Assembly: GCA_002279355.1 (NCBI GenBank)
Contig: NCBV01000014.1
Span: 1 to 64,000, forward strand
DNA: 64,000 nucleotides
Reading direction: 5' to 3'
Source of the DNA: Acidiphilium sp. 37-60-79
GTDB lineage: Bacteria > Pseudomonadota > Alphaproteobacteria > Acetobacterales > Acetobacteraceae
The stretch's first letter is position 1. Every line of letters begins with the position of its first letter. Positions 49,081-59,326 of this stretch are shown piece after piece. A program made the translations under genes and the position numbers. The notes under the pieces were generated by a model. That model saw nothing but the letters and a program-made list of their open reading frames with translations, did not search any database and had not been told where the DNA came from.

Positions 49081-51712
49081 CTAGCGCGTCTGCTGGCGGA
49101 TCGCCAAGAAAGTTTCGTCGCAACGCATAAATTGTCTCCAACGCCGCCCGCGGGCTGAGCCGATCCGGATCGATCGCGCGCAACGCCGCCAAAAATTCCG
49201 CGTCTCGCGCCGCCGACATCTCGGTCGCGCTATCCGCCTCCGGCGCACGCTCGAACAGCGGCAATGCCGGCTCGCCCCGCTCCGCCGCCTGGAGCAAATC
49301 CGCCGCTCGGCGCACCACCAAAGGCGGCACGCCCGCCAATTTCGCCACATGCACACCCCAACTCCGCCCTGCCGCGCCCTCAATCACCTCATGCATGAAC
49401 ACCACCTCACCCCGCCACTCCTTCACCCGCATGGTCCCCAGCGCCGCACGCGGCAATGTCTCAACCAACGGCACCAAATCATGGAAATGCGTTGCAAAAA
49501 TGGCTCGGCAGCGAATTGTTCCGTGCAGCGCCTCCAGCACCGCTTGGGCAATCGCCAACCCATCACGCGTGCCGGTCCCGCGCCCGATCTCATCGATAAT
49601 CACAAAACTCCGTGGCCCCGCTTGGTTCAAAATCGCCGCCGTCTCGATCATCTCGACCATGAAGGTCGACCGCCCGGCCGCTAAATCATCCGCCGCCCCC
49701 ACCCGCGAAAATAACCGATCCGCCAGCCCGATCAGCGCGCGCTCCGCTGGCACTGGCAGCCCCGCCTGGGCCAGCACCAGCATCAGCGCATTTTGCCGCA
49801 AAAACGTCGATTTCCCCGCCATATTCGGCCCGGTGAGCAATAATAACCGCCGCTCCGGCCCCAAATCACTGTCATTGGCAATGAAACGCTGCCCCACCCC
49901 CAACGCCGCCTCGACCACCGGATGCCGCCCCGCGACAATCTGAAACTGCGCATCCGCACTCAATTCCGGCGCGCACCACCGCCCCGCGCTGGCCAAATCC
50001 GCCGCCGATTGCGCCGCATCGAGCACCGCCAACGCACTCGCCAACAGCCCCAACGCACTCGCCTCGGCCAAAACCCGCCGCCGCAACGCCGCCAACACCA
50101 CCGCCTCGCGCCGCGCCGCCCGCTCGCTCGCCTCGGCAATCCGCTGATCCAACGCCGACACTTCAGGATGCGAAAACCGCGCCGCCGCCGCCAAACCCTG
50201 CCGCAGCAACAGCTCAGGAAACGCCCGCAACCCCTCCACCGAAGCCGTCGGCACTTCGATCACATAGCCCAATTGCGCATGATGGCGGATTTTCAAACTC
50301 GCCACACCATAGCGCCGCGCCAACTCGGTCTGCAGCGCCGCAATCACTTGGCGCGCATCATCGCGCAGCGCCCGTTCGCCATCCAATTCACCATCAAAAC
50401 CCGGCGCAATCGCAGGCGCATCCCCCGCCCGGATCGGCGGGCTCGCCACCAGCGCCCTGGTCAACTCATCCCGCAATCCCCTCGGGCGATCCGGCCAATC
50501 AAACCCAACCAGCATTGCACCATCAAGAACAATATCCACCTGATCCGCCACCGCGAGCGCATCGCGCACCAACCCCAAATCGCGCGGCGAGACCGGCCGC
50601 ACCGCATCCCCGGCCAAACGCAGCCGGGTCAACGCCCGCGCCAAATCCGCCGCCCCGCGCAACGCCACCCGCAGCGCCGCCAACCGCCCGGGCATCGCAG
50701 CCAAGCCCAGCCAAAGCGCTTGACGGTCACGCAAAGCCGCCAAATCATCGAGCGGTGCGGCAATCCATTGCGCCAGGCAGCGCGCCCCCGCCGCACTCAC
50801 TGTCCGGCGCACCGCGCCAAACAAACTCCCCGCCTCCTGACCATTACGATCCCGTAGCAAATCCAAACTCGCCCGCGTCGCCGCATCCATCGCCAGCAAC
50901 CCCGCCTCACTGACGCGCACCGGCGGCACCAAATTAATCGCGCCCGCCGCCCCGCCCTGGCTGCGCTGCACATGGCGCAGCGCCAGCGCCGCCGCCCGCA
51001 CCTCGCTGTCACTAAACGCACCAAACGCCTCGATCGAGGCCACCCCAAACGCCGTCGCCAACAATGCGCGCGCCCGATCACCCGCGATCAACCCATCCGC
51101 CTGCGCCCGCTTGCCCGCAAACAGCCCGAGGTCAATCGTCGGACCCGCAAGAATCTCCGCCGGATCAAGCCGTGCGAGCAACGCCGCCAACGCCCCACGC
51201 GCCACCGCCTCGGTTTCAAAGCGCCCGGTCGAGGCATCAATCCAGGCCACGCCATACTGGTCCCCCGGCTCATCCGCGACCAGCGCCACCAACAGCCGCG
51301 TCTGCCCCGCATCGAGCAACGCCTCCTCGGTCAGCGTCCCCGGCGTGATCAGCCGCACCACCGCCCGCTCGATCAGCGTCTTGCCGCCGCGCGCCGCACC
51401 CCGCGCCTTATCCGATGCGGGCACCTCCATCTGCTCGACAATCGCCACCGAAAAACCCCGCCGCACCAGCCGCGCCAAATACACATCGCGCTGCCCCACC
51501 GGCACACCGCACATGCTGATCGGCTGGCCCTGATGCTGGCCGCGCGCGGTCAGCGCAATATCCAACGCCCCCGCCGCAATTTCGGCATCCTCGAAAAACA
51601 TCTCGTAAAAATCGCCCATCCGGAAAAAAATCAACGCCTCCGGATAGTCCGCTTTAGCGCGAAACCATTGCGCCATCGCCGGCGTCGCCCCTGCACTCTG
51701 CGCCTCATCCAT
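49073..51712 (-). CDS. mutS: DNA mismatch repair ATPase MutS
   Basis: MutS recognises mispairs and starts methyl-directed-type repair. In its 879 residues the N-terminal mismatch-binding motif is FFRMGDFYEMFFEDA, the Walker A site is GPNMAGKSTFLRQ, and the Walker B/signature region is FVIIDEIGRGTGTRDG. In most MutS proteins the last part reads GRGT(S/A)T(F/Y)DG; here Gly and Arg replace Ser/Ala and the aromatic residue. All other blocks look intact. Encoded just upstream of glnD with an 8-bp overlap, and divergently from the large membrane protein. Confidence 0.95.
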   Translation of the reverse strand: MDEAQSAGATPAMAQWFRAKADYPEALIFFRMGDFYEMFFEDAEIAAGALDIALTARGQHQGQPISMCGVPVGQRDVYLARLVRRGFSVAIVEQMEVPASDKARGAARGGKTLIERAVVRLITPGTLTEEALLDAGQTRLLVALVADEPGDQYGVAWIDASTGRFETEAVARGALAALLARLDPAEILAGPTIDLGLFAGKRAQADGLIAGDRARALLATAFGVASIEAFGAFSDSEVRAAALALRHVQRSQGGAAGAINLVPPVRVSEAGLLAMDAATRASLDLLRDRNGQEAGSLFGAVRRTVSAAGARCLAQWIAAPLDDLAALRDRQALWLGLAAMPGRLAALRVALRGAADLARALTRLRLAGDAVRPVSPRDLGLVRDALAVADQVDIVLDGAMLVGFDWPDRPRGLRDELTRALVASPPIRAGDAPAIAPGFDGELDGERALRDDARQVIAALQTELARRYGVASLKIRHHAQLGYVIEVPTASVEGLRAFPELLLRQGLAAAARFSHPEVSALDQRIAEASERAARREAVVLAALRRRVLAEASALGLLASALAVLDAAQSAADLASAGRWCAPELSADAQFQIVAGRHPVVEAALGVGQRFIANDSDLGPERRLLLLTGPNMAGKSTFLRQNALMLVLAQAGLPVPAERALIGLADRLFSRVGAADDLAAGRSTFMVEMIETAAILNQAGPRSFVIIDEIGRGTGTRDGLAIAQAVLEALHGTIRCRAIFATHFHDLVPLVETLPRAALGTMRVKEWRGEVVFMHEVIEGAAGRSWGVHVAKLAGVPPLVVRRAADLLQAAERGEPALPLFERAPEADSATEMSAARDAEFLAALRAIDPDRLSPRAALETIYALRRNFLGDPPADALDE

Positions 51713-51765
51713 CGCACCACCCTATCATTGCCCAAGCCCCGAAACCAAGGCACAAGCGCGCCACC

Positions 51766-54570
51766 ATGATCAGCCTGCCGCGCACCCGCCATCTCGCTCC
51801 CGTGCTGATCCTCATCGTGCTGCCGCTGATCGCCGATGCACCGCTGCTGCTCGGGCTGCTCCACGCCAACCCGCTGATCTATGCCTCATGGCTCAGCACC
51901 GATTATATCCCCAGTCCCGGACGCGGCAGCCCTGGCTGGTATGATCCCACCATCGGCCAAATCACCCAACCGCTCGGCATGCTCAGCGCCCATGATTGGC
52001 TGCACGGCATCATCCCCTGGTGGAACCCCGATTCCGGCCTCGGCATGCCGCTCGCCGCCGAAATGCAGCCGCTCGCCTTCTTCCTGCCCTTCGTGCTGCT
52101 GCTGCATTTCTGGAATGGCTGGCTCGCCATGCTGCTGATCCTCGAAATGCTCTGCGGCCTGTTCACTTACGCGCTGCTGATCGAACTCGGCACCACCCGC
52201 GCCGCCGCCCTCATCGGCGGCGCACTTTACGCGCTGAACGCCACCTTCTTCATGGTCCCGCATGCGATGGGCCCGCTGCCCTTCGCCCCGTTGCTGCTGC
52301 TAGGCATCGAACGCGCCGCCCGCGCCACGCGCGCAGGCCGCCCGCTCGGCTGGGGCCTAATCCCACTCGCCCTCGCCTATCTGCTCTATGGCGGCTATCC
52401 CGAAATCGCCTATATCGCGGGTCTGCTCGCCGCCGTCTGGACGCTGCGCCTCTTCGCCCTTGCAGGCCCCGGCCGCTGGCGCTTCGCGGCCAAAATCCTG
52501 CTCGGCGCCAGCATCGGCCTCGCCCTTTCGCTCCCACTGATCGTGCCGTTTCTCCTCTATGTCAGCCGCTCCGTGCTCGCCCAGCATGGCGCCGTGTATC
52601 GCCATCTCTGGCTGCCATTTCCCGCCGCCCCGCTGTCGCTCCTGCCCTTCAGCTACGGCCCGATCTGGAATAGCCAACCACACCCCGCCAAGCTGGTACT
52701 CAGCCTGAGCCTCGCCCTCAACCAAATCGGTGGCTGGATCGGCGCGCTCACCGCCGCACTCGGCCTCGCCGCCCTCGCCTTTCGCCATGCAAAACGCGGC
52801 CTGGCGCTCCTGCTGTTCGGCTTCATCGCGGTCTGGGAAATTCGCCTCTGGGGCAATCCGCTGATCACCCATCTGATCAATTTCATCCCCGCCATCGCCC
52901 AAACCGACGCGCCACGCTTTTCCCCGCCCATGCTCGACCTCGCCGCCGCCCTCATGGCCGGCTTTGCTGTCAATGCGTGGCAAACCCAACCCACCCTCAC
53001 CCGGTCGTCGCGCCGCACCCTCATCGCGGCCGTCAGCCTCGCCATCGCCCTCCCGCTCCTGATCACCCTGCCCGATTTGCGCGCCTGGTTCACCGCCAAT
53101 CCCGCCCTCCTGCCCGAAGCCGCCCTGGCCAGCACCGCCGAAATCCTGCTCGCGTGCCTCGCCATTTGGCTCCTCGCGCAAACCCCCACCCGCACCAAGC
53201 GCACCCTGCTTGCGCTCCTGGTGATGATTGATCTGCTCGGCACCCGCGCCCTGGAACAACTTGGCGCGGATCGCGGCGCACGCATCGAGGCCAGCGGCGT
53301 GCGCTATCTGCAAGCTCATCTCCGCCCCCCCAATCGCCTGGGCCAGCGTTTTTACACGCTGCAACCGTTCGAGCCGAACTACGCCGCCGCCTTCGGCCTC
53401 GCCTCGATCAATGACAACGCCCTCCCGGTCGCACGCAACTGGAACCGCTATCTACATAGCAAGCTCGACCCCTATGCCAGCGTCATCCAGTTCGATGGCT
53501 CACTCCCGCGCACCCTCAACACCACCTTCAACGCCCATCATATCGGCCCGCTGCAGCACCGCCTGCTCGCCCGCAACCTCGCCCAATTGCGCTCAGGCCA
53601 GCTGGTCCGCCCGCATAAATTCATCACCCCGCCCGATCAGGCCGCCGAACTGCGCCGCCATCTCCACGCCTATGAAGCCATCGGCGTGCGCTACATCCTG
53701 ACCAAACCCGGCCAAAACCCATTCATCACCCGCTTACCGCCCGCCCCCGCTAACCGCACCGCGTACGCGCTCGCACCCGGCCAAAGCCTCACCGGCCAAA
53801 TGCAAGCACGCCTGCCCGGTGCCGGCGAGATTCGCGCCGCCGCCTTGTTCATCGGCACCTATCTCGGCACTGCCCGCGGCACCCTCACCCTCAAACTCTG
53901 CGCGGGCACCATCTGCCAATCCGGCAGCGCCCCACTCGATGACGCGCAGGACAATTCCTATCTGACCATCACGCTCGCCCATAAATTGCGCCTGCCCAAT
54001 GATCATCCGCTGCGCTACGACATCACCCATGCGCCCGGCGGCACCCCGGTCGCACTCTGGCTCGCCCCCCCCCCGGCCACCGGCCTCACCCGCCTCGCGC
54101 CATCACCCGGCCCCGGCGGCCAAGCCCCGATTCTGCGGCTCATCTGGCTCACCACCCTGCCGAAAATCGTCTATCAGGACCGGATCATGCGCATTTTCGC
54201 GCTACCCCATCCCGCACCGTTTTTCACCACCAACCCCGCCTGCCGCCTAACCCCGCACGGGCTGAACCACCTCACCGCACGCTGCACCGCGCCCGCCAGC
54301 CTGCTCCGCCGCGAAGCCACCGATCCCGGTTGGCACGCCACCCTCAACGGCACCGCCACGCCCATCGGCGTGCGCGATGGCTTGCTGCAAACCCTCGCCT
54401 TGCCTGCCGGCATCAGCCATATCCGCTTCTGGTATCGCCCGCCTTACACCCGCACCAGCAGCGCCATCGCCCTTGGCGCCTTATGGCTTTGGCTTGGCCT
54501 TTGGTGGCGCGGGCGCAAGGCGAACCGCAAGCCAAACCGGCCCCCCATCGCCGCCACCATCGACCAATAA
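51766..54570 (+). CDS. Large multi-pass membrane protein, YfhO/GT-C-like
   Basis: A 934-residue protein. Roughly the first 500 residues hold about a dozen hydrophobic helices, with a soluble region between helices 1 and 2 (PWWNPDSGLGMPLAAEMQP) that resembles YfhO-family and other GT-C-fold membrane glycosyltransferases. The second half is mostly soluble, with a beta-rich extracytoplasmic region, and a last helix (IALGALWLWLGLWWRG) near the end. YfhO is linked to glycosylation of lipoteichoic acid in Firmicutes; the role here is not known, and sugar transfer at the periplasmic face is only inference. The last 90 bp overlap the convergent protease gene. Confidence 0.75.
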   Translation: MISLPRTRHLAPVLILIVLPLIADAPLLLGLLHANPLIYASWLSTDYIPSPGRGSPGWYDPTIGQITQPLGMLSAHDWLHGIIPWWNPDSGLGMPLAAEMQPLAFFLPFVLLLHFWNGWLAMLLILEMLCGLFTYALLIELGTTRAAALIGGALYALNATFFMVPHAMGPLPFAPLLLLGIERAARATRAGRPLGWGLIPLALAYLLYGGYPEIAYIAGLLAAVWTLRLFALAGPGRWRFAAKILLGASIGLALSLPLIVPFLLYVSRSVLAQHGAVYRHLWLPFPAAPLSLLPFSYGPIWNSQPHPAKLVLSLSLALNQIGGWIGALTAALGLAALAFRHAKRGLALLLFGFIAVWEIRLWGNPLITHLINFIPAIAQTDAPRFSPPMLDLAAALMAGFAVNAWQTQPTLTRSSRRTLIAAVSLAIALPLLITLPDLRAWFTANPALLPEAALASTAEILLACLAIWLLAQTPTRTKRTLLALLVMIDLLGTRALEQLGADRGARIEASGVRYLQAHLRPPNRLGQRFYTLQPFEPNYAAAFGLASINDNALPVARNWNRYLHSKLDPYASVIQFDGSLPRTLNTTFNAHHIGPLQHRLLARNLAQLRSGQLVRPHKFITPPDQAAELRRHLHAYEAIGVRYILTKPGQNPFITRLPPAPANRTAYALAPGQSLTGQMQARLPGAGEIRAAALFIGTYLGTARGTLTLKLCAGTICQSGSAPLDDAQDNSYLTITLAHKLRLPNDHPLRYDITHAPGGTPVALWLAPPPATGLTRLAPSPGPGGQAPILRLIWLTTLPKIVYQDRIMRIFALPHPAPFFTTNPACRLTPHGLNHLTARCTAPASLLRREATDPGWHATLNGTATPIGVRDGLLQTLALPAGISHIRFWYRPPYTRTSSAIALGALWLWLGLWWRGRKANRKPNRPPIAATIDQ

Positions 54571-55866
54571 CGACACGGTCCGCCGCCCCACCAGCGCCTT
54601 GCGTAAGGCCTCGGGCGTCGTCACGAAATCCGCACCCACCGCCTCAATCCGGTTGCCCTTGCGCAATCCCGCTTTGGCCCCCGGCCCATCCTTCACCACA
54701 CGAACCACCGCAACGGCCGAGGGCACCGCGCGCACCTGCACCCCCAAAGCCGCCACACGCTTGACCTGTAACGACGTCACCACCGGCTTCGCCGCGCCCT
54801 GCTTGCGCGCCAGCGCGCCAATCGTCACGCTCACATCGCGCATCGCCCCATCGCGCCGCAGCCGCAACGCCAATTTTTGCTCCACCACATGCTCGCCCAC
54901 CGCAACCTGAAACGAGTGGGTGCCCCGCAGCCTATGCCCATCGACCGCCATCAGCACATCGCCCGGCCGCAACACACCCTGCGCAGGCCCGCCTGACACC
55001 ACCCCTGCGACCACGACCCCATCGTGGTCACGCAAATGCCAAGCCGCCTGCATCGCCGCCGAAACATGCTCAATCCGCACCCCGAGCCATCCGCGCCGCA
55101 TCGCCCCGTGGGCGATGAGCTGCGCCGCCACCGGCTTGACCATGCTGGCCGGAATCGCAAACCCAATCCCGACCGACCCGCCAGACGGCGAATAGATCGC
55201 GGAATTCACCCCGATCACCCGCCCCCTGGCGTCAAGCAGCGGCCCGCCCGAATTACCCCGATTAATCGCCGCATCGGTCTGGATATAATCATCAAACGGC
55301 TTTGCGCCGATATCGCGATGCAACGCACTTACCACCCCCGCCGACACCGAGGTGCCCAAGCCAAACGGGTTGCCAATCGCCACCACCCAATCCCCCAGCG
55401 CCAACCCGCTCGAATGGCCAAATTTCAAATAAGGCACCGGATGCCCAACATCGATTTTCAGCACCGCCAGATCCGCCTGCTTATCCACCCCCACCCGGCG
55501 CGCCGCAAAAACCCGCCCATCACCCAGCGTCACCGTCACCCGGCTCGCCCCGGCAATCACGTGATGATTGGTCACCAAATACCCACTCGGATCAATGAAA
55601 AACCCGGTCCCCAGCGCCTGCTCGGCTCGCGGCGGCACCACCAACCCGCCCAACCCAGCCGGTCGCGGCGGCGTCGCCGCGCCATGAAGATTGCCGTGCC
55701 CGCCATGCGGCCGCTTGACCGGATCGATGCTCTGCACCTCCACCACCGCGCCAATCGCCTGCTTGGCAATCCGCGCCACGGCGGGCGGTGTGGGCATCGC
55801 CCAGCCCGACCCTGGCACCGCCAAACCCACCGCCAACACCCAAGCCGCCAAAATCTGTTTCATCAT
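54481..55866 (-). CDS. Periplasmic trypsin-like serine protease, HtrA/DegP family
   Basis: About 461 residues. A signal peptide (1-23, ending GWA) is followed by a trypsin-like domain with His102 (VTNHHVI), Asp132 (QADLAVLKID) and Ser206 (RGNSGGPLLD), then a PDZ domain (LGVRIEHVSAAMQ, PAQGVLRPGDVLMAVDG) and a second PDZ-like part (GAKAGLRKGNRIEAVG). It should act as a quality-control protease in the periplasm. The start ATGATG overlaps the gluQ stop. The 3' end overlaps the convergent membrane-protein gene by 90 bp and encodes a Pro/Lys-rich tail. Confidence 0.9.
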   Translation of the reverse strand: MMKQILAAWVLAVGLAVPGSGWAMPTPPAVARIAKQAIGAVVEVQSIDPVKRPHGGHGNLHGAATPPRPAGLGGLVVPPRAEQALGTGFFIDPSGYLVTNHHVIAGASRVTVTLGDGRVFAARRVGVDKQADLAVLKIDVGHPVPYLKFGHSSGLALGDWVVAIGNPFGLGTSVSAGVVSALHRDIGAKPFDDYIQTDAAINRGNSGGPLLDARGRVIGVNSAIYSPSGGSVGIGFAIPASMVKPVAAQLIAHGAMRRGWLGVRIEHVSAAMQAAWHLRDHDGVVVAGVVSGGPAQGVLRPGDVLMAVDGHRLRGTHSFQVAVGEHVVEQKLALRLRRDGAMRDVSVTIGALARKQGAAKPVVTSLQVKRVAALGVQVRAVPSAVAVVRVVKDGPGAKAGLRKGNRIEAVGADFVTTPEALRKALVGRRTVSLLVDGGGDGGPVWLAVRLAPAPPKAKPKP

Positions 55867-56717
55867 GCTAGAGTGACCATGCTGTGCCATTCCGGCAAGC
55901 GTTTTCGCACATCGCTCGGCAAATATCCCGCCGCCCGCCAATCGCGGAGCGCAACATCGCCATCCCGCTTGGCCAGCCGCCGCCCGGCACCATCGCGCAT
56001 CAACGCATGATGCCGATAATCCGGGCGCGGCCAGCCCAGCAACGCCTGCAACAGCACCTGCACCGCCGTCGCCGCCCGCAAATCTTCGCCGCGCACCACC
56101 AAATTGACCTGCTGCACCGCATCATCATGGGTCGCCGCCAAAAAATAACTCACCGGCGCATCTTTGCGCCCAAGCACCACATCGCCCAACCGCTCCGGCG
56201 CCGCCTCCGCCCAGCCAACACCAACCTCGTGCCAGCCCAAACGCCGATCCACCATCGCCCGCGCCCGCGCCTGATCGAGCCGCCAGGCAAAAGCCCGCCC
56301 CGCCGCCATCCGCGCCGCAACATCCTCCGCCCCAAGCGTCCGGCACCGACCCGGATAAGGCGGCGGCGCATCGCCCTGCGGCGCCCCCACCGCCGCCGCA
56401 CTATCGCGCCGCGAGCAAAAACACGGATAAATCACCCCCATGGCCTGCAACCGCGCCAAACAATCCCGATAATCCTGCACATGCGCCGATTGCACCCGCA
56501 CCGGCCCGTCCCAATCAAGCCCCAACCAGCTCAAATCCTCGATAATCGCAGCGGCAAATTCCGCCCGGCAACGCCCCGCATCGATATCTTCCAGCCGGAG
56601 CAAAAATTGCCCGCCCGCCGCCCGCGCATAGCCCCGCGCCAGCAGCGCCGACGCCGCATGCCCCAAATGCAAAAACCCGGTCGGGCTCGGCGCAAACCGG
56701 GTGATCAGCGCGCCCAT
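55863..56717 (-). CDS. gluQ: Glutamyl-Q tRNA(Asp) synthetase
   Basis: GluQ-RS attaches glutamate to the queuosine base in the anticodon of tRNA-Asp. The 284-residue protein is a GluRS catalytic core without the anticodon-binding domain. The HIGH-like motif is FLHLGHAAS, LRLEDID binds the substrate, the zinc-type cysteines are in YPCFCSRRD, and the KMSKS equivalent is RRLAKRDGD. It sits 6 bp after hslU and overlaps the protease gene, an operon-like arrangement. Confidence 0.92.
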   Translation of the reverse strand: MGALITRFAPSPTGFLHLGHAASALLARGYARAAGGQFLLRLEDIDAGRCRAEFAAAIIEDLSWLGLDWDGPVRVQSAHVQDYRDCLARLQAMGVIYPCFCSRRDSAAAVGAPQGDAPPPYPGRCRTLGAEDVAARMAAGRAFAWRLDQARARAMVDRRLGWHEVGVGWAEAAPERLGDVVLGRKDAPVSYFLAATHDDAVQQVNLVVRGEDLRAATAVQVLLQALLGWPRPDYRHHALMRDGAGRRLAKRDGDVALRDWRAAGYLPSDVRKRLPEWHSMVTLA

Positions 56718-56723
56718 CGCCGC

Positions 56724-58043
56724 CTATAAAATAAACCGGCTCAAATCGCCCTTCGCCGCCAATGGCGCCACCCGCTCATGCACCAAATCGGCGTCAACGC
56801 GCACCACCTGCCCGGCGCGATCGGTCGCGGCGAAACTAATCTCCTCGAGCAACCGCTCCAGCACCGTCGCCAGCCGCCGCGCCCCAATATTTTCGATCCG
56901 GTCATTGATATCCGCCGCCAACCCGGCAATCGCATCCACCGCATCATCGGTAAATTCCAAATCCACCGATTCGGTCGCCAGCAACGCCCGATATTGCTTG
57001 AGCAACGAATGTTCCGGCTCGGAGAGAATCCGCCGAAAATCCTCGCGGGTGAGCGAGGCCAGCTCCACGCGAATCGGCAAGCGCCCCTGCAATTCCGGCA
57101 GCAAATCCGACGGTTTCGCCACATGAAACGCGCCCGAGGCGATGAACAGAATATGATCGGTCTTCACCGGCCCATATTTGGTCGCAACAATGGTCCCCTC
57201 GATCAAGGGCAGCAAATCCCGCTGCACCCCCTCGCGTGACACATCGCCACCGCGAAACCCGCTTTCGCCCCGCGCACAAATTTTATCGATCTCATCGAGA
57301 AACACGATGCCATGATTCTCCGCCAGCGCGCAGGCATCGCGGGTCAGCGCCTCATTATCCAGCAGCCGATCCGCCTCCTCGCGCACCAAAGCCGCCCGCG
57401 CCGCCGCAACACTCATCCGCTTGCGCCCGTGCTGGCGGGCAAACATCCCCTTCATCATCTCGCCCAGATTAATCGCCCCGCCCGGCGGCATCCCCGGCAC
57501 ATCGAACTGGCCCATCGGCATCGGGGCGGCATCCTGCACCTCGATCTCGATTTCCTTGGCCTCCAGCTCGCCATCGCGCAGCATTTTGCGAAACTTACCG
57601 CGCGTCTCGCCCGAGGCCCCCTCGCCCACCAGCGCCGTCAGCAGCCGATCCTCCGCCGCCAGCTCCGCACGCGCCTGCACGCCGCGCCGATTAAAATCGC
57701 GCAGCATCCCGATCGAGACTTCGACCAAATCGCGCACGATGCTCTCCACATCGCGCCCGACATAGCCCACTTCGGTAAATTTGGTCGCCTCCACCTTAAT
57801 GAACGGCGCCTGCGCCAATTTCGCCAGTCGCCGGGCAATCTCGGTCTTGCCACAGCCGGTCGGCCCGATCATCAAAATATTCTTCGGCACCACCTCTTCG
57901 CGCAGCCCCTCGGGCAATTGCTGCCGACGCCAACGATTACGCAGCGCAATCGCCACCGCCCGCTTGGCGTCATTCTGTCCAATGATGAACCGGTCCAACT
58001 CGGAAACAATCTCGCGCGGCGTATAAGTCGGGCTGTCCATCAT
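56724..58043 (-). CDS. hslU: HslUV protease ATPase subunit HslU
   Basis: AAA+ unfoldase partner of HslV. The 439-residue chain begins [16 protein letters not shown], has Walker [11 protein letters not shown], Walker [12 protein letters not shown], an inserted I-domain (about 110-240), and ends with the canonical DLSRFIL tail that docks into HslV. Its start overlaps the hslV stop (two adjacent ATGs, ATGATGG). Confidence 0.95.
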   Translation of the reverse strand: MMDSPTYTPREIVSELDRFIIGQNDAKRAVAIALRNRWRRQQLPEGLREEVVPKNILMIGPTGCGKTEIARRLAKLAQAPFIKVEATKFTEVGYVGRDVESIVRDLVEVSIGMLRDFNRRGVQARAELAAEDRLLTALVGEGASGETRGKFRKMLRDGELEAKEIEIEVQDAAPMPMGQFDVPGMPPGGAINLGEMMKGMFARQHGRKRMSVAAARAALVREEADRLLDNEALTRDACALAENHGIVFLDEIDKICARGESGFRGGDVSREGVQRDLLPLIEGTIVATKYGPVKTDHILFIASGAFHVAKPSDLLPELQGRLPIRVELASLTREDFRRILSEPEHSLLKQYRALLATESVDLEFTDDAVDAIAGLAADINDRIENIGARRLATVLERLLEEISFAATDRAGQVVRVDADLVHERVAPLAAKGDLSRFIL

Positions 58044-58591
58044 AGCGTTTCAACAATCACATTATGGTTGGTAAACACGCAAATATCGCCCGCAATTTTC
58101 ATCGCCCGCCGGGCAATCTCCTCTGCCGCCAACCCCTCAACCCCCATCAAAGCCCGCGCCGCCGCCAGCGCGTAATTCCCACCCGAACCAATCGCAATCA
58201 CCCCATCCGAGGGCTCCAACACATCGCCATTGCCGGTCAGGGTAAAGGAATGATCCTTGTCCGCCACCGCCATCATCGCCTCTAGCCTGCGCAAATACCG
58301 ATCGGTGCGCCAATCCTTGGCCAACTCCACACAAGCCCGCTCCAATTGATTGGGAAACCGCTCAAGCTTGCTCTCCAACCGCTCAAGCAGCGTAAACGCA
58401 TCCGCCGTCGCCCCGGCAAACCCGGCCAACACCGCCCCATTGCCAATCCGCCGCACCTTGCGCGCATTGGCCTTGATCACCGTATTGCCCAATGAAACCT
58501 GCCCATCGCCCGCCATCGCCACGCTTGAGCCAAGCCGCACACTCAAAATGGTCGTGCCATGCCAGCCGACCGGATCTTCCCGATGTTCCAT
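58040..58591 (-). CDS. hslV: HslUV protease peptidase subunit HslV
   Basis: Proteasome-like Thr peptidase. I place the start at the ATG 58591 (183 residues, [10 protein letters not shown]). Self-processing before the catalytic Thr in [12 protein letters not shown] would remove about 11 residues; alphaproteobacterial HslV proteins usually carry such a propeptide. [17 protein letters not shown] and [14 protein letters not shown] are typical. The spacing from GGAGG to this ATG is short (2 nt), so an upstream start in the same frame cannot be excluded. Confidence 0.92.
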   Translation of the reverse strand: MEHREDPVGWHGTTILSVRLGSSVAMAGDGQVSLGNTVIKANARKVRRIGNGAVLAGFAGATADAFTLLERLESKLERFPNQLERACVELAKDWRTDRYLRRLEAMMAVADKDHSFTLTGNGDVLEPSDGVIAIGSGGNYALAAARALMGVEGLAAEEIARRAMKIAGDICVFTNHNVIVETL

Positions 58592-58689
58592 CGCCTCCAG
58601 ATGGCATTGCCCGCCGCCCACGGCAAGAACCCGCTTTTGCACTGCCCTCGATTAGCGGCTAACCTCGTACGAAATCCTCGGAGCGTCCC

Positions 58690-59124
58690 ATGAATCGCCG
58701 CGAACAACTCGAAATCCGCCTCTATCGTTATTTCGAGCGCACCGTCTCGATCATCCTCACGCTCCTGCTCGCGGTCATCGTGATCGCCGCCTTGCTGCAT
58801 CTCACCTTGAATATCGCCCACGCCGTGCTGTTCACCTCGTTCGACCCCACCCGCCCGCTGGTATTTCAGGATTTGTTCGGCGGCATCTTCACCGTGATCA
58901 TCGCGCTCGAATTCAAACGCTCGATCCTGGTCACCGCCGAACATGACGAAGGCGCCGCGCGCGTGCGCATCGTCATCCTGATCGGCATGCTCGCCATCGC
59001 CCGTAAACTCATCATCCTCGATCTCAGCCATGTCAGCGCCGCCCAATTGCTCGGCCTCTCCGCCGCCTTTTTCTCCCTCGGCGTGGTCTATTGGCTGGTC
59101 CGCGACCAAGACCGCCGCAGCTAA
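58690..59124 (+). CDS. PsiE-like small membrane protein
   Basis: A 144-residue protein with four predicted membrane helices (about 18-45, 62-80, 98-112 and 118-136). LFGGIFTVIIALEFKRSIL and IARKLIILDLSHVSAAQLLG match the phosphate-starvation-inducible PsiE family, whose molecular role is unknown. GGAGCG is placed well before the ATG. It is divergent from hslV and stands alone; no Pho box was identified. Confidence 0.75.
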   Translation: MNRREQLEIRLYRYFERTVSIILTLLLAVIVIAALLHLTLNIAHAVLFTSFDPTRPLVFQDLFGGIFTVIIALEFKRSILVTAEHDEGAARVRIVILIGMLAIARKLIILDLSHVSAAQLLGLSAAFFSLGVVYWLVRDQDRRS

Positions 59125-59262
59125 CTCCGAAAAAACCCCTAAGCTCCGGCAAAAACCTCACTTTCGGCGCCGCTCCGGCAGGCATAACAACCTGTGATTT
59201 TATGCGATATTTCGATTATCATTTATTAGATTACTGCCATTTAAATCCAAAAAACTATTTTA

Positions 59263-59290
59263 TTGACACTTGTTTCTGAGATCGTTAAGT
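59263..59290 (+). promoter_or_regulatory. Possible promoter of the first Hint-domain gene
   Basis: TTGACA (59263-59268) and TTAAGT (59285-59290) are separated by 16 bp in a markedly AT-rich leader (about 59190-59320), 37 bp before the gene. The -35 is perfect, the -10 weak. AAAGGG precedes the ATG at 59327. The rest of 59125-59326 holds no gene. Confidence 0.4.
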
Positions 59291-59326
59291 GCGGAGTCAC
59301 AAATTTTCCTACCAAAGGGTTAGATA

